This document shows positions 1 through 12,790 of a DNA stretch of 64,000 nt, in pieces. The translations under genes were made by a program, and so were the position numbers. This DNA comes from Salminus brasiliensis (Eukaryota > Chordata > Actinopteri > Characiformes > Bryconidae): assembly GCF_030463535.1 (NCBI RefSeq), contig NC_132899.1:14913490-14977489 (forward strand), read 5' to 3'. The notes beneath the pieces are model-generated. The model was not told the DNA's origin and did not search any database. It saw only the letters and a program-made list of their open reading frames with translations. Position 1 is the stretch's first letter. Each line of letters starts with the position of its first letter.

Positions 1-279
1 CCTTTTTCACTTTACGCTACTCCTACCCCCCCAAATCCCTGAGGAAAATTCGGATCCTTCCGGCGGAGTTCAGATTTCACCATTCCTTTTCTAATGTACC
101 CGTGACTAAAATGCCACAATATTAGCCTTGAATTAAAGCATAGAGTCTGTATATTATGCTCTTGTAGGTTTGATGGTCATTTTGTCCTCCTTTCATGAAG
201 ATGGGAGTGGATTTTGTGACTCGACCCCCTCTCTCCGCCGCTGACTCCCAGCTGTCACAGGCCCTCTACCTTCAGAGTA

Positions 280-350
280 TAGCAGGGACGTAACGCTGTG
301 ACATCACTTCCCCTAGCAACGCTCCGTCAGTTTATGGGAAGGACTGTAGT
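280..350. promoter_or_regulatory. CRE / X-box-like promoter cluster
   Basis: Within 70 bp there is TGACATCA (CRE-like), ACTTCCC (ETS-like), CCTAGCAACG (half of an RFX X-box) and GGACTGTAGT (resembling part of a ZNF143 site). This density is typical of a TATA-less housekeeping promoter. On the - strand it is followed by a possible donor, CTCTGAAG|GTAGAG, near 275. In human, CANT1 is divergent from C1QTNF1, so a - strand gene to the left is conceivable; its identity is not shown. Confidence 0.3.
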
Positions 351-359
351 TTAAAAACA

Positions 360-1090
360 ACAGTAATTTAATCGCTCACGTTTGACCGACGGTTTTACTG
401 TTTATCAAACTGCATTGACTGTTCACACGACATAACACGACAACACACACTGATGAGACAACCATTACAGAATTCGGTACTGAATCTTCCCGGTACAGGA
501 AGATTTAACAACATGCTACTGCTGGATAACATGGATGCACTGGTCGACACGTTGTATAGACTAACTAATATTAAGGTGTTTATCTTATTAATTATTGTTA
601 TGTGCTTGTTTAAAAATTTCAAGTAAAAGCGAAGTTACAAGAAGTCCATAAAGGCCTATGTGAAACCGATGTGAATTAATACGTAAGAAATAATAAACAA
701 ATATGAAATAATACCATTAATGTATTAGTATTTATTATTATTATTGTGAATAATAATAGTATTATTATTAGCAATATTATTATGCGTAATAATAATTTGT
801 ATTATTTTTGTTGCTATTTATTTTTTGTTTTTTATGTCATATGTCGTCCAGACATATGTAAACTATATGCATATTTCCCATCGTTAGCCATCATCAAACT
901 CTAAAGCAAACCATTCTTCAACCATTCTTTAAGATGTATTGTCGTATTTGTAGATTACATTAATGTCATTAAAATTTTAGGAACTGTCAAATAAACGGGG
1001 AAGTTAAAGCAGACCGATATTAAGGTGTAAAAGCTGTCAGGATAAACATGTGCAGTAATGAGAGGGTATTCTGTAATATTTTAAAACGCA
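360..1090. other. AT-rich stretch, no gene seen
   Basis: Very AT-rich, with interrupted (AAT)n/(ATT)n between 690 and 830. Short open frames exist but look random. Confidence 0.5.
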
Positions 1091-1094
1091 CTGA

Positions 1095-1260
1095 ACATTA
1101 ACGCTCACTCAGTGTAGATACAGTTATAAATACGTCATCAAAACATTGTACAGCAAACCTGTACAGGAAGTCTCCACCCTCCGAGGCCGGGACATGCCCA
1201 CGAGCTCGCTGATTGGTTGAGAATATTTCGGATTGTTCTCTCAGCAGCCAATAGCGAGAC
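1095..1260 (-). promoter_or_regulatory. CCAAT-CCAAT-CRE-TATA promoter-like cluster
   Basis: Read on the - strand: an inverted CCAAT box (1248-1252), CCAAT (1212-1216), TGACGTA (1131-1137) and TATTTATAAC (1123-1132), in the order and spacing of a core promoter firing leftward from about 1095. The flanks from 1150 to 1400 are CpG-richer than the surroundings. No coding exon is recognisable to its left in the window. Confidence 0.35.
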
Positions 1261-1449
1261 GGGCACATGGTTGTGGGTTTTTCTACGATTGCGTAACAGG
1301 GCATGCACGTGCTGTCCAGCGCGGATGAGCAGCAGGCCTCTCACTGCAGCTACAGCGACTCCCCACAACACTGTGCTGAGCTGCCATCCACACAGACAGT
1401 GTTTGGTGTAGTGACACAAATGGTTTAAAAGTACACTGTCTCAGCAGTA

Positions 1450-4400
1450 AGTATACTGTTTGACAGTAATGCACCTTAGAAATAAGAATACAAGTAAAAC
1501 AGAAATAATAATAATAAGAAAAAGATCCTTTGGGTGCAGAACAGATTTGAGGTAGGGCGTATGTACACTTTATAGGCTGTGTGAACACTTTCTGATCCAA
1601 AATATTGTATTATTAAATGTAAAATATTGTAGCATTGATTAAAAAATCCATAATAACCGTGTTTTGTACGTACACAAGCCTTGCCCAAGGACTATTATTG
1701 ATATTGTGTGGTGGACAATTCCAAAGACCTGTGACTAACATGGGCCCTGAAAAATAATTTAGTAATTGGCAGAATTGGCCCAGTGTTATGTATTTTAATG
1801 GGACCCAAAATGCCTGACAGTGCCCCTGTATATATTCGTTAGCTTTATAAACAGGACAGGTTGTATTTTTTTATTGGAGCCAGTATTCTGTGCTGGGGCT
1901 CCATCTCCCTTCACCGAACACCCCTCCACATGATGATGATGATGATGCCCGAGGCAGAGCACTATGTGTATACCAGAGCGATGAAACTGGAGTCCACTTA
2001 ACACCTGCACACTCAGGATTTAACCGAACTACATTTTTCTGTATCCGTCCCTTGATTTGTACTCTTCAGTGACCTTTTCACAGAGTTGCTTGGAGTGTTT
2101 GTTTGTCTTCATGGTGTATTACTAGCCAGGAAAACTGATTAACCACTGACTGGACCCTCCATACAGGTGTCTTTATACTACAATTATAACACATTGGCTG
2201 CACTCACATGATCTCTATTTCACTAATTGTGATGCTACTTGCACCAATTGCCTGGACTTTTGTTGAATTAAGTCAGTCACTTTAAAGGCACTTACTTGAC
2301 ATTATAGTTTTTTATTATAACACTTTTTGGAAATCTTTACCACTTTGGCAGTGAAGAGTTTTTGATATACATTATTGTAAAAGAGGCAAATTACACTGAC
2401 CATGATTTCATTTTTAAATGCAATAAAAGGGGAAAACAATGTCAATGGATATAAGCACTGTATTTCTTGCTCTTGGGCTCTCTATGGAAAGAGCAGGTTA
2501 AATGCTTTGAGCCATCACTAAGGCACACGCTTTACACATGCATTTCTGGACAAGCTGAGAGATACTGAGCAGTCACTAAAAGTAAAAGAAGTGTGTGGAC
2601 TCATGATTTTATACGAATATGACTCAGGTAACACAGGTTTACACAGTTTCTCATGAGTGTTATCCTGGCTGCTTCACCAAGGTAAGTGCAGTTAGCAGAT
2701 TTGCAGTTCCCTGATTTGCCTGTTCTGATTAAACTCATCAGTTAATTGCTAGAAGGTGTGTCAGAGCATGGGAATCACCAGAATGTGCTAGACACGGGGG
2801 ATTCTCAATACAACGTACACCAAGTTCGGACCAATGGTGACTTGGCAAGTCTAAAGTCCCGAGGACAGGATTACACTGTACGGTAATTTTGTGATCGGAA
2901 CGGGCACCGTGGTGCGTAATGCAGTCTGGGATATCTGGCTGTGTCACGTCTACACAAGTCACGTCCTGATGCATCCTTGATAACACGGCGAAACAAGAAC
3001 ACATGCGGGCATTCAGACTGTACGGGGCTAGATGTGAACTTTGTAATGGAACAGAACTTGGGCTGCAGCTAACAACGTTTCACAAGTCTTTCACTTCAGT
3101 ATTTGAGGTCCTATTTAAATGCTTTGCTGATGAGGACATCTAGTGGACACAACCCAGAATAACAACAGCACTCTTAGTATCAGTGAGTGAGAGACACATT
3201 GGTCATTGTGTCAAAGATAAAGAACATCAATGTAAAAGACAATGTGACAATAATGTAACTCAGTACATTATTTTGTGCCATATTTCCTAGTGTACATACT
3301 CAGATTCCCTTCATGATAGACATAGTTAAGGTTAAGACAGCTCACTTGTTTGTTTACATATGAGAATTTGGGCTAAATACAGAGCCCTGGGAAATTCCTC
3401 AAGCGGAAGACATGACCCCTTATGCTCGACCTCTTACAAGCAGATAAGTTGATGTCATTTCATTGCTCGGCTGTTCGCTGAACTATGTGTAATGCAGGAC
3501 GTGGTATGTAGCCCTTTACTCAGAAATAGTCTTATGAGCATGCAGATTAGGGGTAACTGCCATACATGCTATCCAAGCATCCATGCTTAGTACTTCTCAT
3601 CGTCCTTCTTCTCAGGCCTCATTTGACCGCAAGGTTCCTTTGAATCAGTCAATGACAGTTGGGAAAAAAACCTCTGCAGAGAAAGGATAAACACAGAGGG
3701 GCTGTTTCTGTGGATCTGATCAAAGCGGTTTGTGCCTGATCCTCTATTGCTCTTCCTGTGCTCGCCCTGGGACCGGACTGTGCTGAGTGAACCCAATCCA
3801 TGAATAACACCAGTGACCCAAGATGGTCATACAATGCAAACATGTACTTAGAATATGCTTGCCTGATCGGGCCGACTGATAGTTTACGGTAACATCCTAT
3901 GTACCTGATCACAGTCTTACATTATACATGAATTCGATTGTAAAGTAATGTGTTCTTGTTCCACAGCATTTCTCTTTAAACTTAAAGAGAACACGCTGAG
4001 AGACAAATCTGGCCTATACTGCAGAAGTGGAGAGATGTTAATTGAGGATGTTTTCAGTCCTGCTCTGTTTTGTTTGCCTTCTTCCAACCAAATGCCTCAG
4101 TGGTTCAATCCATTCTGCATGGTGATGTCAGCCTCTCTGAACCTGTCCTGTCATCCCATAAAGAGCATCTGGTATCAAGACACAATTACTGAGGATGAGT
4201 GTTCCGTTTGAGGCAAAGACTGACCTTTATCTTTAGGATTAATGATACAAGCATAACTGATATGCAAATACAGGCGTATGAGAGTACGCCTGAGTAACAG
4301 AACAGCACAGAGTAGTGAGAATGTTCTGTTCTCTTGAGATGTTCTTGTGCAGGTTACCAAGGAGCCAAGTGAGATTACTAGACACATTTGAAACTGTCTG

Positions 4401-4780
4401 GGAATGTGCTGTGACTTAACCTCACTTCTCTCTTGTCTTTCTTCTAACTGCTTAAATCAGTCCTATTCAGATATTATTCAGATTTATTATTCAGTAACTA
4501 CTACAAATGATGTGATGTGTACTTTTTAAAAGATCATTCCAAGCATTTTAACAAGCTTGTAAAATGTAAAAGAGAGAAATAAATATACTTTTTACTAGGA
4601 CTGGGAATTGATTCCAAAAAGAGAAGATTTTCCATGAGTGGACTCCAAAGCTTGACGCCACGCAGAGACACTGAAGTTTGCCCACAGTGACATTTTCTGC
4701 TGTCTAAACATCCTGTCTGAAACGGTAGTCCTCCTACATCTCACAAGAGTGGCTGTATTTTACTTTGGATAGAGTGTAAA
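1450..4780. other. Intergenic, no gene seen
   Basis: Ordinary AT-rich intergenic sequence. A GC-richer block at 2740-3060 looks like a degraded dispersed repeat but was not assigned. A GAT run lies near 1931-1947. Open frames are short and without recognisable domains. Confidence 0.4.
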
Positions 4781-4859
4781 CCAACATAGAATGTAAAATT
4801 TGGCACAGCAGGTAGTGTTTGTGCTGCACACAAGCCTGGATTGTCCTATGAATTGTATT

Positions 4860-5420
4860 GGCATGTCCCCCGGGGCCCAGGCCACTAGGGGGCCCAGGCA
4901 AGCAACTTTAACAAAATATGAAAACTTGCCATTTTAGGTTACACGGCCATTTGGAAAACAAACTTGTGTCTACTGACAGTAAATAAAGAAATAGGAATAT
5001 GAATAGAAAACAGGGTAGTAGGTGGGTCCAAGATTTGTGAGAGGTTGAGTACAGGTGCTCGTTGACTGAAGTTGTTTGGTAAGACAAATGGATGCACAGA
5101 GTGAAAAAAGTAGGAACAGTAACCAAAAAAGAAAAAAGAAAAAGAGGGAAGTAAGGCATTGCTTTTGGCAGAATGTACCATCCATAAATACGTTCTCTTC
5201 ACAGCAACCAAGTGAACGGCCAAGAGGTGAGGTTTGGCAGAAGATGAACAAGCAATTTAACACAACACAGCAAATAGCAAGCATTAGCAGGGCAAGCAGT
5301 ACTGTTTGCACCAGCTCTTGCAGCCTGAAACCTGAACGTATCAGCTCCAGCAGCTCGCAGTCAGCATAGTTTGATACTGTTCTCTGATTGGGCTTTATGG
5401 GCCAAAAACCCCCCCCCAAA
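4860..5420 (+). mobile_element. Possible hAT-like transposon remnant
   Basis: A segment starting with the GGGGCCCAGGCCACTAGGGG type of sequence includes, from 5091, a frame MDAQSEKSRNSNQKRKKKK. This resembles the N-terminus of fish hAT/ZMYM-like transposases (a short Met-Asp start, then a QKRKEKK basic run). The frame ends after about 90 residues with no further domain. Assignment is tentative. Confidence 0.25.
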
Positions 5421-5754
5421 AAAACAAGCTTGCAAAGTCCTTATTGAACAAAGGGCCAAAGTATCTCACAACAGAAGTAACTGTGCTATCACTGATGGCA
5501 GTTGAATCTGAATCTTGTCACAGACATACACTGTGATGATATTGTGACTGAATTTGCTAAAAGGAAAGCCAAGAAAAAGCAGATCATGTGAAGATATGAT
5601 ATTTAGTCACATTTGATTAGAATGGCTAGTGCATTTGACAGTAAGAGGGATCAATTATAAGCCTTACAGTTAGAATAAACATGAAATGTTCCACAAAAAA
5701 TATGCACACCACATAAAAAAAATAGATACACTGGGGTCCACTACATGTTTAATT

Positions 5755-5995
5755 TGATGGTCCGTGCCTGGCTGCACAGCTCCAAGGGCCTGGGGCAGTG
5801 GATTCAATCCTTATCTTGGTCCCTGTGAGAAGTTTGGTGTGTTCTCACCCTGCTTGCATAGGGACTCCAGTTTCCTTGTTTCCACCTTTCCTCCCTTGTG
5901 CCAAATCATATTGGGTAGGCTCCAGACCCGCTGTAAGCCTGACCAGGAAGAACTGCAAAGAAGGCGAATGATAACAAAAAACTGGCTTAAAATGC
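5755..5995 (+). mobile_element. Degraded SINE fragment (V/HE1-like body)
   Basis: The order of blocks (cacagctccaagggcctgg, gattcaatcc, gtgagaagtttggtgtgttc, ggtaggctccagacccgc) matches the body of common teleost tRNA-derived SINEs. The tRNA-like head is badly decayed. Confidence 0.5.
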
Positions 5996-6239
5996 TGAGC
6001 AGTCCTACTGTTTATCTTCTTACATTTTCATGTAGGCCATCTAAATACTTGTCACACATTCCAAAGGCCATGAGATTTATTTTTCTCCTACATGGAACAA
6101 TGCCAGTGAATTTATTGTTTCGAATCAGCATGAAATGAAGCTGACCATAACTATGCTAGATATGCTTTGTGCAAGAACTTGTTGCTCATTAGTCACAGTT
6201 TCTTCTTAGGATAAGGCATGCCCTTTTCTTGTTTACTTT

Positions 6240-6400
6240 GACAACCATGCAATCCTCAGGGTTGTGGGTTCAATACCTAGGTCCACAAAGCTTCCGCTGT
6301 TGGGTCCTTGAGCAAGGCCCTTAATGGTCTCTGCTGCAGGAGTGCTGTAGCATGGCTAAATCTGCGATCTGACCCAGGTAGAGTGTGTATAAATCTCTTA
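6240..6400 (+). mobile_element. Degraded tRNA-derived SINE fragment
   Basis: It contains GGTTGTGGGTTCAATACC (B-box-like) followed by GCTGTTGGGTCCTTGAGCAA and GGCCCTTAATGGTCTCTGCT. This is the same block order as the better preserved SINEs at 24731, 25416 and 38600, but much more diverged. Confidence 0.5.
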
Positions 6401-6559
6401 GTCTCTCTGTACATGTTCAACTCCTGCTCTGTAACTATTATGTAACTAATATGTAACATATGTAGTTATGACAGCAAGGACCTTAAGCTAGGGTTTTTTT
6501 CACATGTTTCCTACACCCCTAGTGTCTTCTATATCTATAAACTCATACATATGCTATGC

Positions 6560-6790
6560 ATTTACGAGAGTGTGGAACTGGAGTCTCTCTCTCATTCCTC
6601 CTTCTCAGCCCTTCTAGTTACTTTTTTATGCACTCCTATGTTTGTCCCTGTTGTGCTTCGTGTCCTTCTCCTTTGTCCTGTTGTTGTTTTCCTTTCATCC
6701 CTCCCTCTTGGCTGTATCTTTGCTCCTCCCTCTGTCCTCCTCCCTTCCTGTACACACTCTCCGGCTCCTGATGGCACGCTGGGTTTGGGA
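6560..6790 (+). promoter_or_regulatory. Pyrimidine-rich putative promoter of c1qtnf1
   Basis: About 200 bp of strongly C/T-rich sequence (runs of CTCTC, CCTCC and TTCCT) lies directly before the putative non-coding exon. No TATA box is placed correctly for that exon. Such tracts are common just upstream of TATA-less vertebrate start sites, but they can also be simple low-complexity sequence. Confidence 0.25.
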
Positions 6791-6963
6791 GTGCAGGAGG
6801 GAGATGTCTCACACAGCCTGACAGGCAAACACACTCTCAGAAGAAGAGAGAGAGAGCAAGAGAGAGCAAGTGCACGCTGCCGGCTAACGAATACCATCAC
6901 CTGCAGAGCAAAACAAAGAGGCGCTCCGGAGAAGTGTTAGTCTCATCTCCTTCAACATTAGAG
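6780..6963 (+). other. c1qtnf1: Probable 5' non-coding exon of c1qtnf1
   Basis: A GC-richer block ends in a near-perfect donor, ACATTAGAG|GTAAGTG (GT at 6964-6965). It is preceded from about 6590 by pyrimidine-rich, TATA-less promoter-like sequence. No other + strand gene starts between here and the first c1qtnf1 coding exon, and that exon needs an upstream splice partner because it has its own acceptor. The 5' limit is a guess. The implied first intron is about 8.8 kb. The link to c1qtnf1 is inference; RNA-seq junction reads from 6963 to 15810 or 15842 would prove it. Confidence 0.45.
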
Positions 6964-9369
6964 GTAAGTGATTTCTTCTGGACAATGTAATGTATAATTT
7001 ACCAACAGCCATGAAGAAGCATGCACTTAAGTATGGTTTTGGATGCTAGGGATGGCAGCATATGGAGCTGCTGCATGACTGGGACTGCCTTTTGCTACTT
7101 GGCGCTGTTCCTTGTGGGATAAAGGAATAGGGGGACAAATTTGCACAGCGATGAGGCAACAGTGCAACAGCATGAAAACTTTTCCCAGATGGCACACTAA
7201 GCTTAATCCTGGGATGTGACAAAAATATATGTCAGCAAAATGACCAAACCCAGCATGATTTATTTTTTGACATTCCACTGTCACTTTCTGTTAATCTGAG
7301 TAAAACATACTCTTCAGCTGGAATTGTAGCAAATTCCTGGGTGATCTAATGACACACATTGATTTTCTATGCAACACATTAAAAAATTTTCCAAAGACAT
7401 TTCTTAACAGCAAAGCTTAGCTATAAACAAGCATGTGTTTATAATGTGGCACTTCATCGATGAAGCCCATGGTCGAGGACAAATGATTAGCACGACCACA
7501 GGCCAGAGCTGAATCTAGGACAAGAATTCTTTAGGCATGCCATCACAAAGCCCAGTTCAAATTGCTTCATTTCTGGAGTCCTGCACTGGGAGAGAGACAG
7601 ACAGACCCAGAGGAAACATGTCAGGGACCAATGATTCTTTCACAGCATTTCTTAAAAGTCGGGATTTAGAGGCATCAGAGATAAGAGCTCAGAGAGATCA
7701 CTTGATATCACACATTTGATGTACAGAGGCAAAACCGTGCTAAAAACTTTGTACACTGTTCCAACAACCATAATTCATTTGAATGGATCAAACTGGCCAA
7801 ATATACCAAATATATTTGCAATCGAAAGAAACTACTTGTTGCTCCTCTGCTGCACTTTTTGTTGGGACCATACTGAGAGGCTGGCCTGAGGTCACATGAC
7901 TTCAACCAGTGTTGTTTATGTGGGTCAGACGTGTCGCTGACCAAAGCGATGTGATATGCCACGTGGACTTCAAAGACACCTCACTCACTCTCAGCCTTGA
8001 TGTACGGCTCAGGTTCAGATTTAGCTTTGCTCTCACTTTCTACCCAGAGGTGCTCCTGCAACAGCTGTCGACATTAAGAAAACGAATGTCGGAAACTCTG
8101 GATTAAAACGAATATTTTGAATTCTTCCTAATGCCACAGGGAGCTTTTAGTGCCACTCGACTTCACACATTATGGCACTTTTAATTAGCCTCTCGCATGC
8201 AGCACTGGAGTCAATGGGGTGTTTTTGTTTCATCTGTTCAGACAGAATTGCAGCTCTCTAACATGCGGAAACCTCCCTCCGCCACCACGTGTCCTGTCTG
8301 CAGTGAGGAGTGAGGATGCTTTGGAACTGAACGCTTTGAATGGGTACACAATTACCGCTTTCATAAAATCTGTTGAATTAGACGTGTAGCTGTCTTTTGA
8401 TGAAAAGCGTGTTGATGTAAAACATCTTATTCATGTGCAACCCATTCACACATTTTCCGGCCCCCCACAACATATTTGCACTTGTACAGTGAGGATCTAA
8501 ATGTCTTCTACTGTTTAATCATGAGTAGATACCTTTACATGGAGCGTACCTTACCTACACAACACACAGACTTGTTGGCACAGGCACGTTACTGAATACC
8601 TCATCTGCAAACTGACTGGATTGTTGTGGTTTCCCTGTGTGTTTGCAGCCAAGCGCGAAGAGGAAGAGAGCAAGCTTTTGAGGTGGGTAGGATGGGAAGG
8701 AGAATGAAGTCAGATAATAAGGCCAATGCAGGTGCATGATTCCACAGAGAAACCACAGCAAATGAACTCCTTTTCAGTCCCAAGCTGCCCCAGAGCAGCT
8801 GTTTCTCAGCACTGGTCTTTTCCAGTAGTATTCAAGGATAAGTGCACACTTAAGGAACTTATATCAGTAAGGGTTGGCCTGAAGCAGTTGGTGGCCCTTA
8901 TGAGAGCCAGTTCTTGTGCGTTTTGTCAGATACTTAGAGATACACAGGTCATTTGGTCTCACATTTTTTACTCAATAAGGCATGGTGGCATAGAACTACT
9001 GGCTATGTGGTGAATGAAGAGCACAGAATCTGTCAGAAAGTACGGAGTGAAGGGGGAAAGACACGGAAGGTGGGTACTGGCATGAAGCAACTGATGAGTG
9101 ATTTGCTATCTGATTGAAACAGTGCATATCTCATGTTAGTGGGTTCCCACAGAGGATATCATGCATATCAAGTGCAAATGAGGGCTTTAATAGTGTGTAA
9201 GTACTGGTATTCAGTGGAGAAAAGCAGGACACCAGTACAAACAGGTTTACCATTATAGAAAACCTTTGACAACACAATGCAACACCCTATAGAAGTCACA
9301 CATTAGACACAGGTCATCATGCCCATTGCAAGGTTTGTCTAGAGGGAAAACCACTATAGTTTGGATTGA

Positions 9370-9560
9370 GTTGTAGTGCTGGTTGTGACTTCACTAAACG
9401 CTCCAGGCAGCGATGTTCCAACATGTAGCATAAAGCCTTCTCAGAAGAGTAGAAGCAGTTACATCAACAAAGGTGTACATAGTCCCCCATTTGAGGGCAC
9501 CGTAAGTAATAAAAAATGCCAGATTAGTTGTCCTTGACCAGCTTTGCCTCATTAGGTGAA
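9370..9560 (+). mobile_element. MITE fragment (TATATGGACA family)
   Basis: The order of 'catgtagcataaagccttctc', 'agaagcagttacatcaacaa' and neighbouring blocks parallels the right-centre of the MITE at 14140-15012 ('atctagtagaaagccttctc', 'gacagtcactccaacaa'). It is a partial, decayed copy. Confidence 0.35.
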
Positions 9561-9969
9561 GCATAAACAAGACCATTGATTCCAAATGAGTGCATTTGTA
9601 TCTGAAGTCTTTCAACTTGAGGACCAAAGAAGTGTTGACACCAGTAAAGCCCCCCGTCAAAAGATTCAGTCTCATAACCCCCATCTCTTCCCCCCAGCAG
9701 TTGAAACCACAACCTTTTTTTAAACAACATATTTTAACATAACAAAATAACAATGCAGAATGAGATTCAGATACCTTTTAGATGCTCATAAACAGTGTAA
9801 CAGAACTATGTCCATTCCATGCCACAAATCTTATAAAAAGACAGGCAAGGACATTAAGTCAAGGATACTCTTCACAGATTTAAAAGGTTTTTATACAGTT
9901 AAAGCACTCCATTACACATTTCTGCTGCAAACACACCTGTACTAAGAACTCTGGAAAACAAACCACTAC

Positions 9970-10015
9970 AAATCAATCAATCAATCAATCTATCTATCTA
10001 TCTATCTATCTATCT
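9970..10015. repeat. Compound (AATC)n(TATC)n microsatellite
   Basis: About five AATC units pass directly into about seven TATC units. Confidence 0.95.
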
Positions 10016-10469
10016 ACATATATGTACACAAAACTGAATTAGGACTTGTCCTCCCCCTCCGGCCTTCTTTGACATTGTTTTTCTTTGGTTAATTTAATAG
10101 CGTTATGACACTGTGTGCCTCCTGTAACAGTCATATACAGTATTTCAGATGTTAGTATGATGGTATGAATGTGGAGGAAAACAAGGAGCAGTTTGTGATT
10201 CAAAGAAAAACTCATTTTTGAAACGTGGAATATGCATATATGAAATATGCCTACCAGTGCAACTGGCCTACTTCTCTTTACTGATGATGTGACTGCTGAC
10301 AGCAGCAGCCGGAATTGTATTGTATAGAAGTGTTTTCACTGCTCAGTTACAACACAACATTTGAAAAAACATTACTCCAACCAATGGATTCATCTTCTAG
10401 AAGAACAGTAATGTGAAATGTGCAATGAAAGCAATTATGAAGCTAAGCAGTACTTTGTTTGATCAATGG

Positions 10470-10535
10470 CTGAACTGATCCCCATTGAGCAGCAGTTCAC
10501 TTGGTAATAATGTTATGGCTGATCGGTGTAAAAAA
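10470..10535 (+). mobile_element. Terminal fragment of a TIR DNA transposon
   Basis: It ends in AATGTTATGGCTGATCGGTG, the inverse of the left terminus of the element at 39004 (GATCAGCCATAACGTTA). Only this end is recognisable here. Confidence 0.5.
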
Positions 10536-12244
10536 ATCTGCAGTTCCTACATTGCTGACCTAATGGAGTAAATATCCTTGAGAAAAAGCCACACATTTGC
10601 ACTTTAATTAGTGCTGTGCTGAAGTAATTCTGTACACATGGTTTCTTTGCACACATTTGCACACATCACTGAAGTTCACTGTAGCTTTCTCACCAAACTT
10701 ACAGAAATGGGACCAAGAACTTCACCTCAGTAAAGAGGCAGAATAGAGTACTGACCTCAGGGATGAATGAAAAAGTTCTGGCAGGATCTGGGGGCTGTAA
10801 GAGTTTAAAAAGTTATTAAGTTATACCTTGAGGGTCATTCACCAGAGACATGACCCCTAAACACAGTCAAAGAGAACCGGCTAACTTTTAGCCGACTTCT
10901 GTAAACTCTAGAGACTTTAAAACTGTTCTTTCCACGCTGTGTAAATCAAAAGTCAGGCTCTCCAAACCAACTGCAATTGTGCCCTAGAGGACAGACAAGT
11001 CAATGCGTGCCTCTATAGTATTAAACGGAGACAGCGAAGAGAACAAAGCAGATTGGTAAACAGTAATTAAGTTCCATTGCTATGAAATCTACAGTGTCTG
11101 TAATAAAACTATAATGGAATCATGAGAGAATGAGAGGCTTTTTTCAAATTTCAAGGCTTGCATTTGAGGCATTAAGGTCAAAGGCATTTTGGCACTTCTT
11201 CATTGACAATTCAGTAGCCTATTCTGAGCTTCATGAAAAATAGAAAGCTAAAGAACACGTTTTCCCCACGGTTATTGGCTCACATCTTTCAGAATCAGTG
11301 CAGTAGAAGGTGGTGGTGGTGGTGGTGGTGTCAGATGATCTAAGGAGAAGCAGTGGGATGCTGATGATTTGGAGCATGGTGTTCCCTGGAGATGGAGAAA
11401 GCAATAACACTCTCGTCTTATGTAACGCGTTTACAGTCAGCTCAGAACAGATGTTGATAGAGCTGAGCAAACTTTTTGGCTGGGCTGAAGGCGCCTGCTG
11501 AATGACTGCTGTAGGAGTACACATGACCTTCAGACCTTGACATCCGCAGGAAGCAGGGAGAACTTAAACTAGTGCTATCATATCTAGGATTTATAAACAT
11601 GAACCAGAATAAAAAGGGAGGCAAACAAACTAGGGGTACAAGAAACAGACCAAGAAAAGATTAATGAGGTCAAACTAAAGGAGGTCAGACACCATACGCA
11701 CTCATACACTCACATAGGAGATATCTGTGTCCTAACCATGAGATTATTAGACTCATCTGCTTGATCAGTGAGAAAAGTGGCCAGATTAAACACAAGTGAG
11801 CACATCAAAAGATTAGCGAGGGATTAGGGCCCCCTCAAAGCAGTGCCCCCCAAGAACCTTTGAACTTTTGCAGGTTTTTTTATCCCTCTGCATCCTTTAG
11901 ACCATGCTGTTAGACACCATATAAAGTAGCTTAAATCAAAGGCAGTACAGTGTACAATTTACTAGGATATGTTCAGTAAGTCACATGTTTGCAGAAAAGT
12001 GAAGAATTTGATTTGATCTGTGGTGAATAGACCTGTATATTGTCAGGTTTATAACTTGTGAGGTCAATGTACTCTATGTTGTTTCAGGTGGAACTTGTGT
12101 TTTTGCATCTAGATATAGAAATATAGGTAGTATAACTAAATACATAAACTGAATAAATTTATAAAATAATTAGTAAAATGATTCCTCTTTCCTCTCTTGT
12201 GAAGACAAAATTAGGACACTCCCAGATTTATTACTAACCCTAGT

Positions 12245-12790
12245 CAGCTGCAGATATTTAGAACATGGTTCGATGGGATTTTGAAAGAGCCTGTCTTACC
12301 TAAACCTCAGACATTTGGTTTGATTTGCTCCTGACTGTGGAAGTGAGTGGTATCACCATGATCCAGATCCAACGAGCTCTCTAAGGCCTTCAGAAGGAAC
12401 GTTGTAGATGCATAGGAGTCTGGGAAGTGATTTAAAAACCATGGCCAGGTCAGGCCATCCTAGCAAGTTCAGCCCAAGAGCAGACCGCAAGTGCGTAAGG
12501 AGTAAAGAAGTTTCTAACAATCCTAAAATGTCATCACAGGACCTACAGGGTAGCTTTCCCCCCCAGCTGATGTTAAAGTACAGGATGTACCATTAAACAG
12601 ATACAAGGTTGATTTTTAATGGGAGGTGTGCAAAGAGGAAAACCTTACTGTCAAACAAAACCCACTAACATCTGTAAGAGAATGCCTTTATAAAGGCCAG
12701 GACTTCTGGAACAATGTGCTTTGGACAGATGAATCCTGTGTCTTGCCCTGGTGTTTTTTTTTTAACAATAAGGGTTTCTCTTATGAAAAT
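12245..12790 (+). mobile_element. Decayed Tc1/mariner-like transposase remnant
   Basis: Reading across frames and stops, two transposase pieces remain. One is the helix-turn-helix region, with KTMARSGHPSKFSPRADRK and then SNNPKMSSQDLQ. The other is the catalytic block DFWNNVLWTDES, whose TDE motif contains the second catalytic Asp of the DDE domain. Frameshifts, stops and loss of the third acidic block make it inactive. No terminal repeats were located. Confidence 0.75.

Noticed and set aside
1138..1419. 93-codon - strand frame with a signal-peptide-like start
   Set aside because: It overlaps the CCAAT/TATA promoter-like cluster and has no recognised similarity or splice partner.
1283..1422. 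+ strand ORF MHVLSSADEQQASHCSYSDS… as a last exon
   Set aside because: A possible acceptor precedes it, but no upstream exon or homologue could be recognised.
4970..5419. 149-codon - strand frame with hydrophobic stretches
   Set aside because: Antisense to A/T-rich repeat sequence. The hydrophobicity comes from poly(T)-rich complement, not a membrane protein; no homology recognised.
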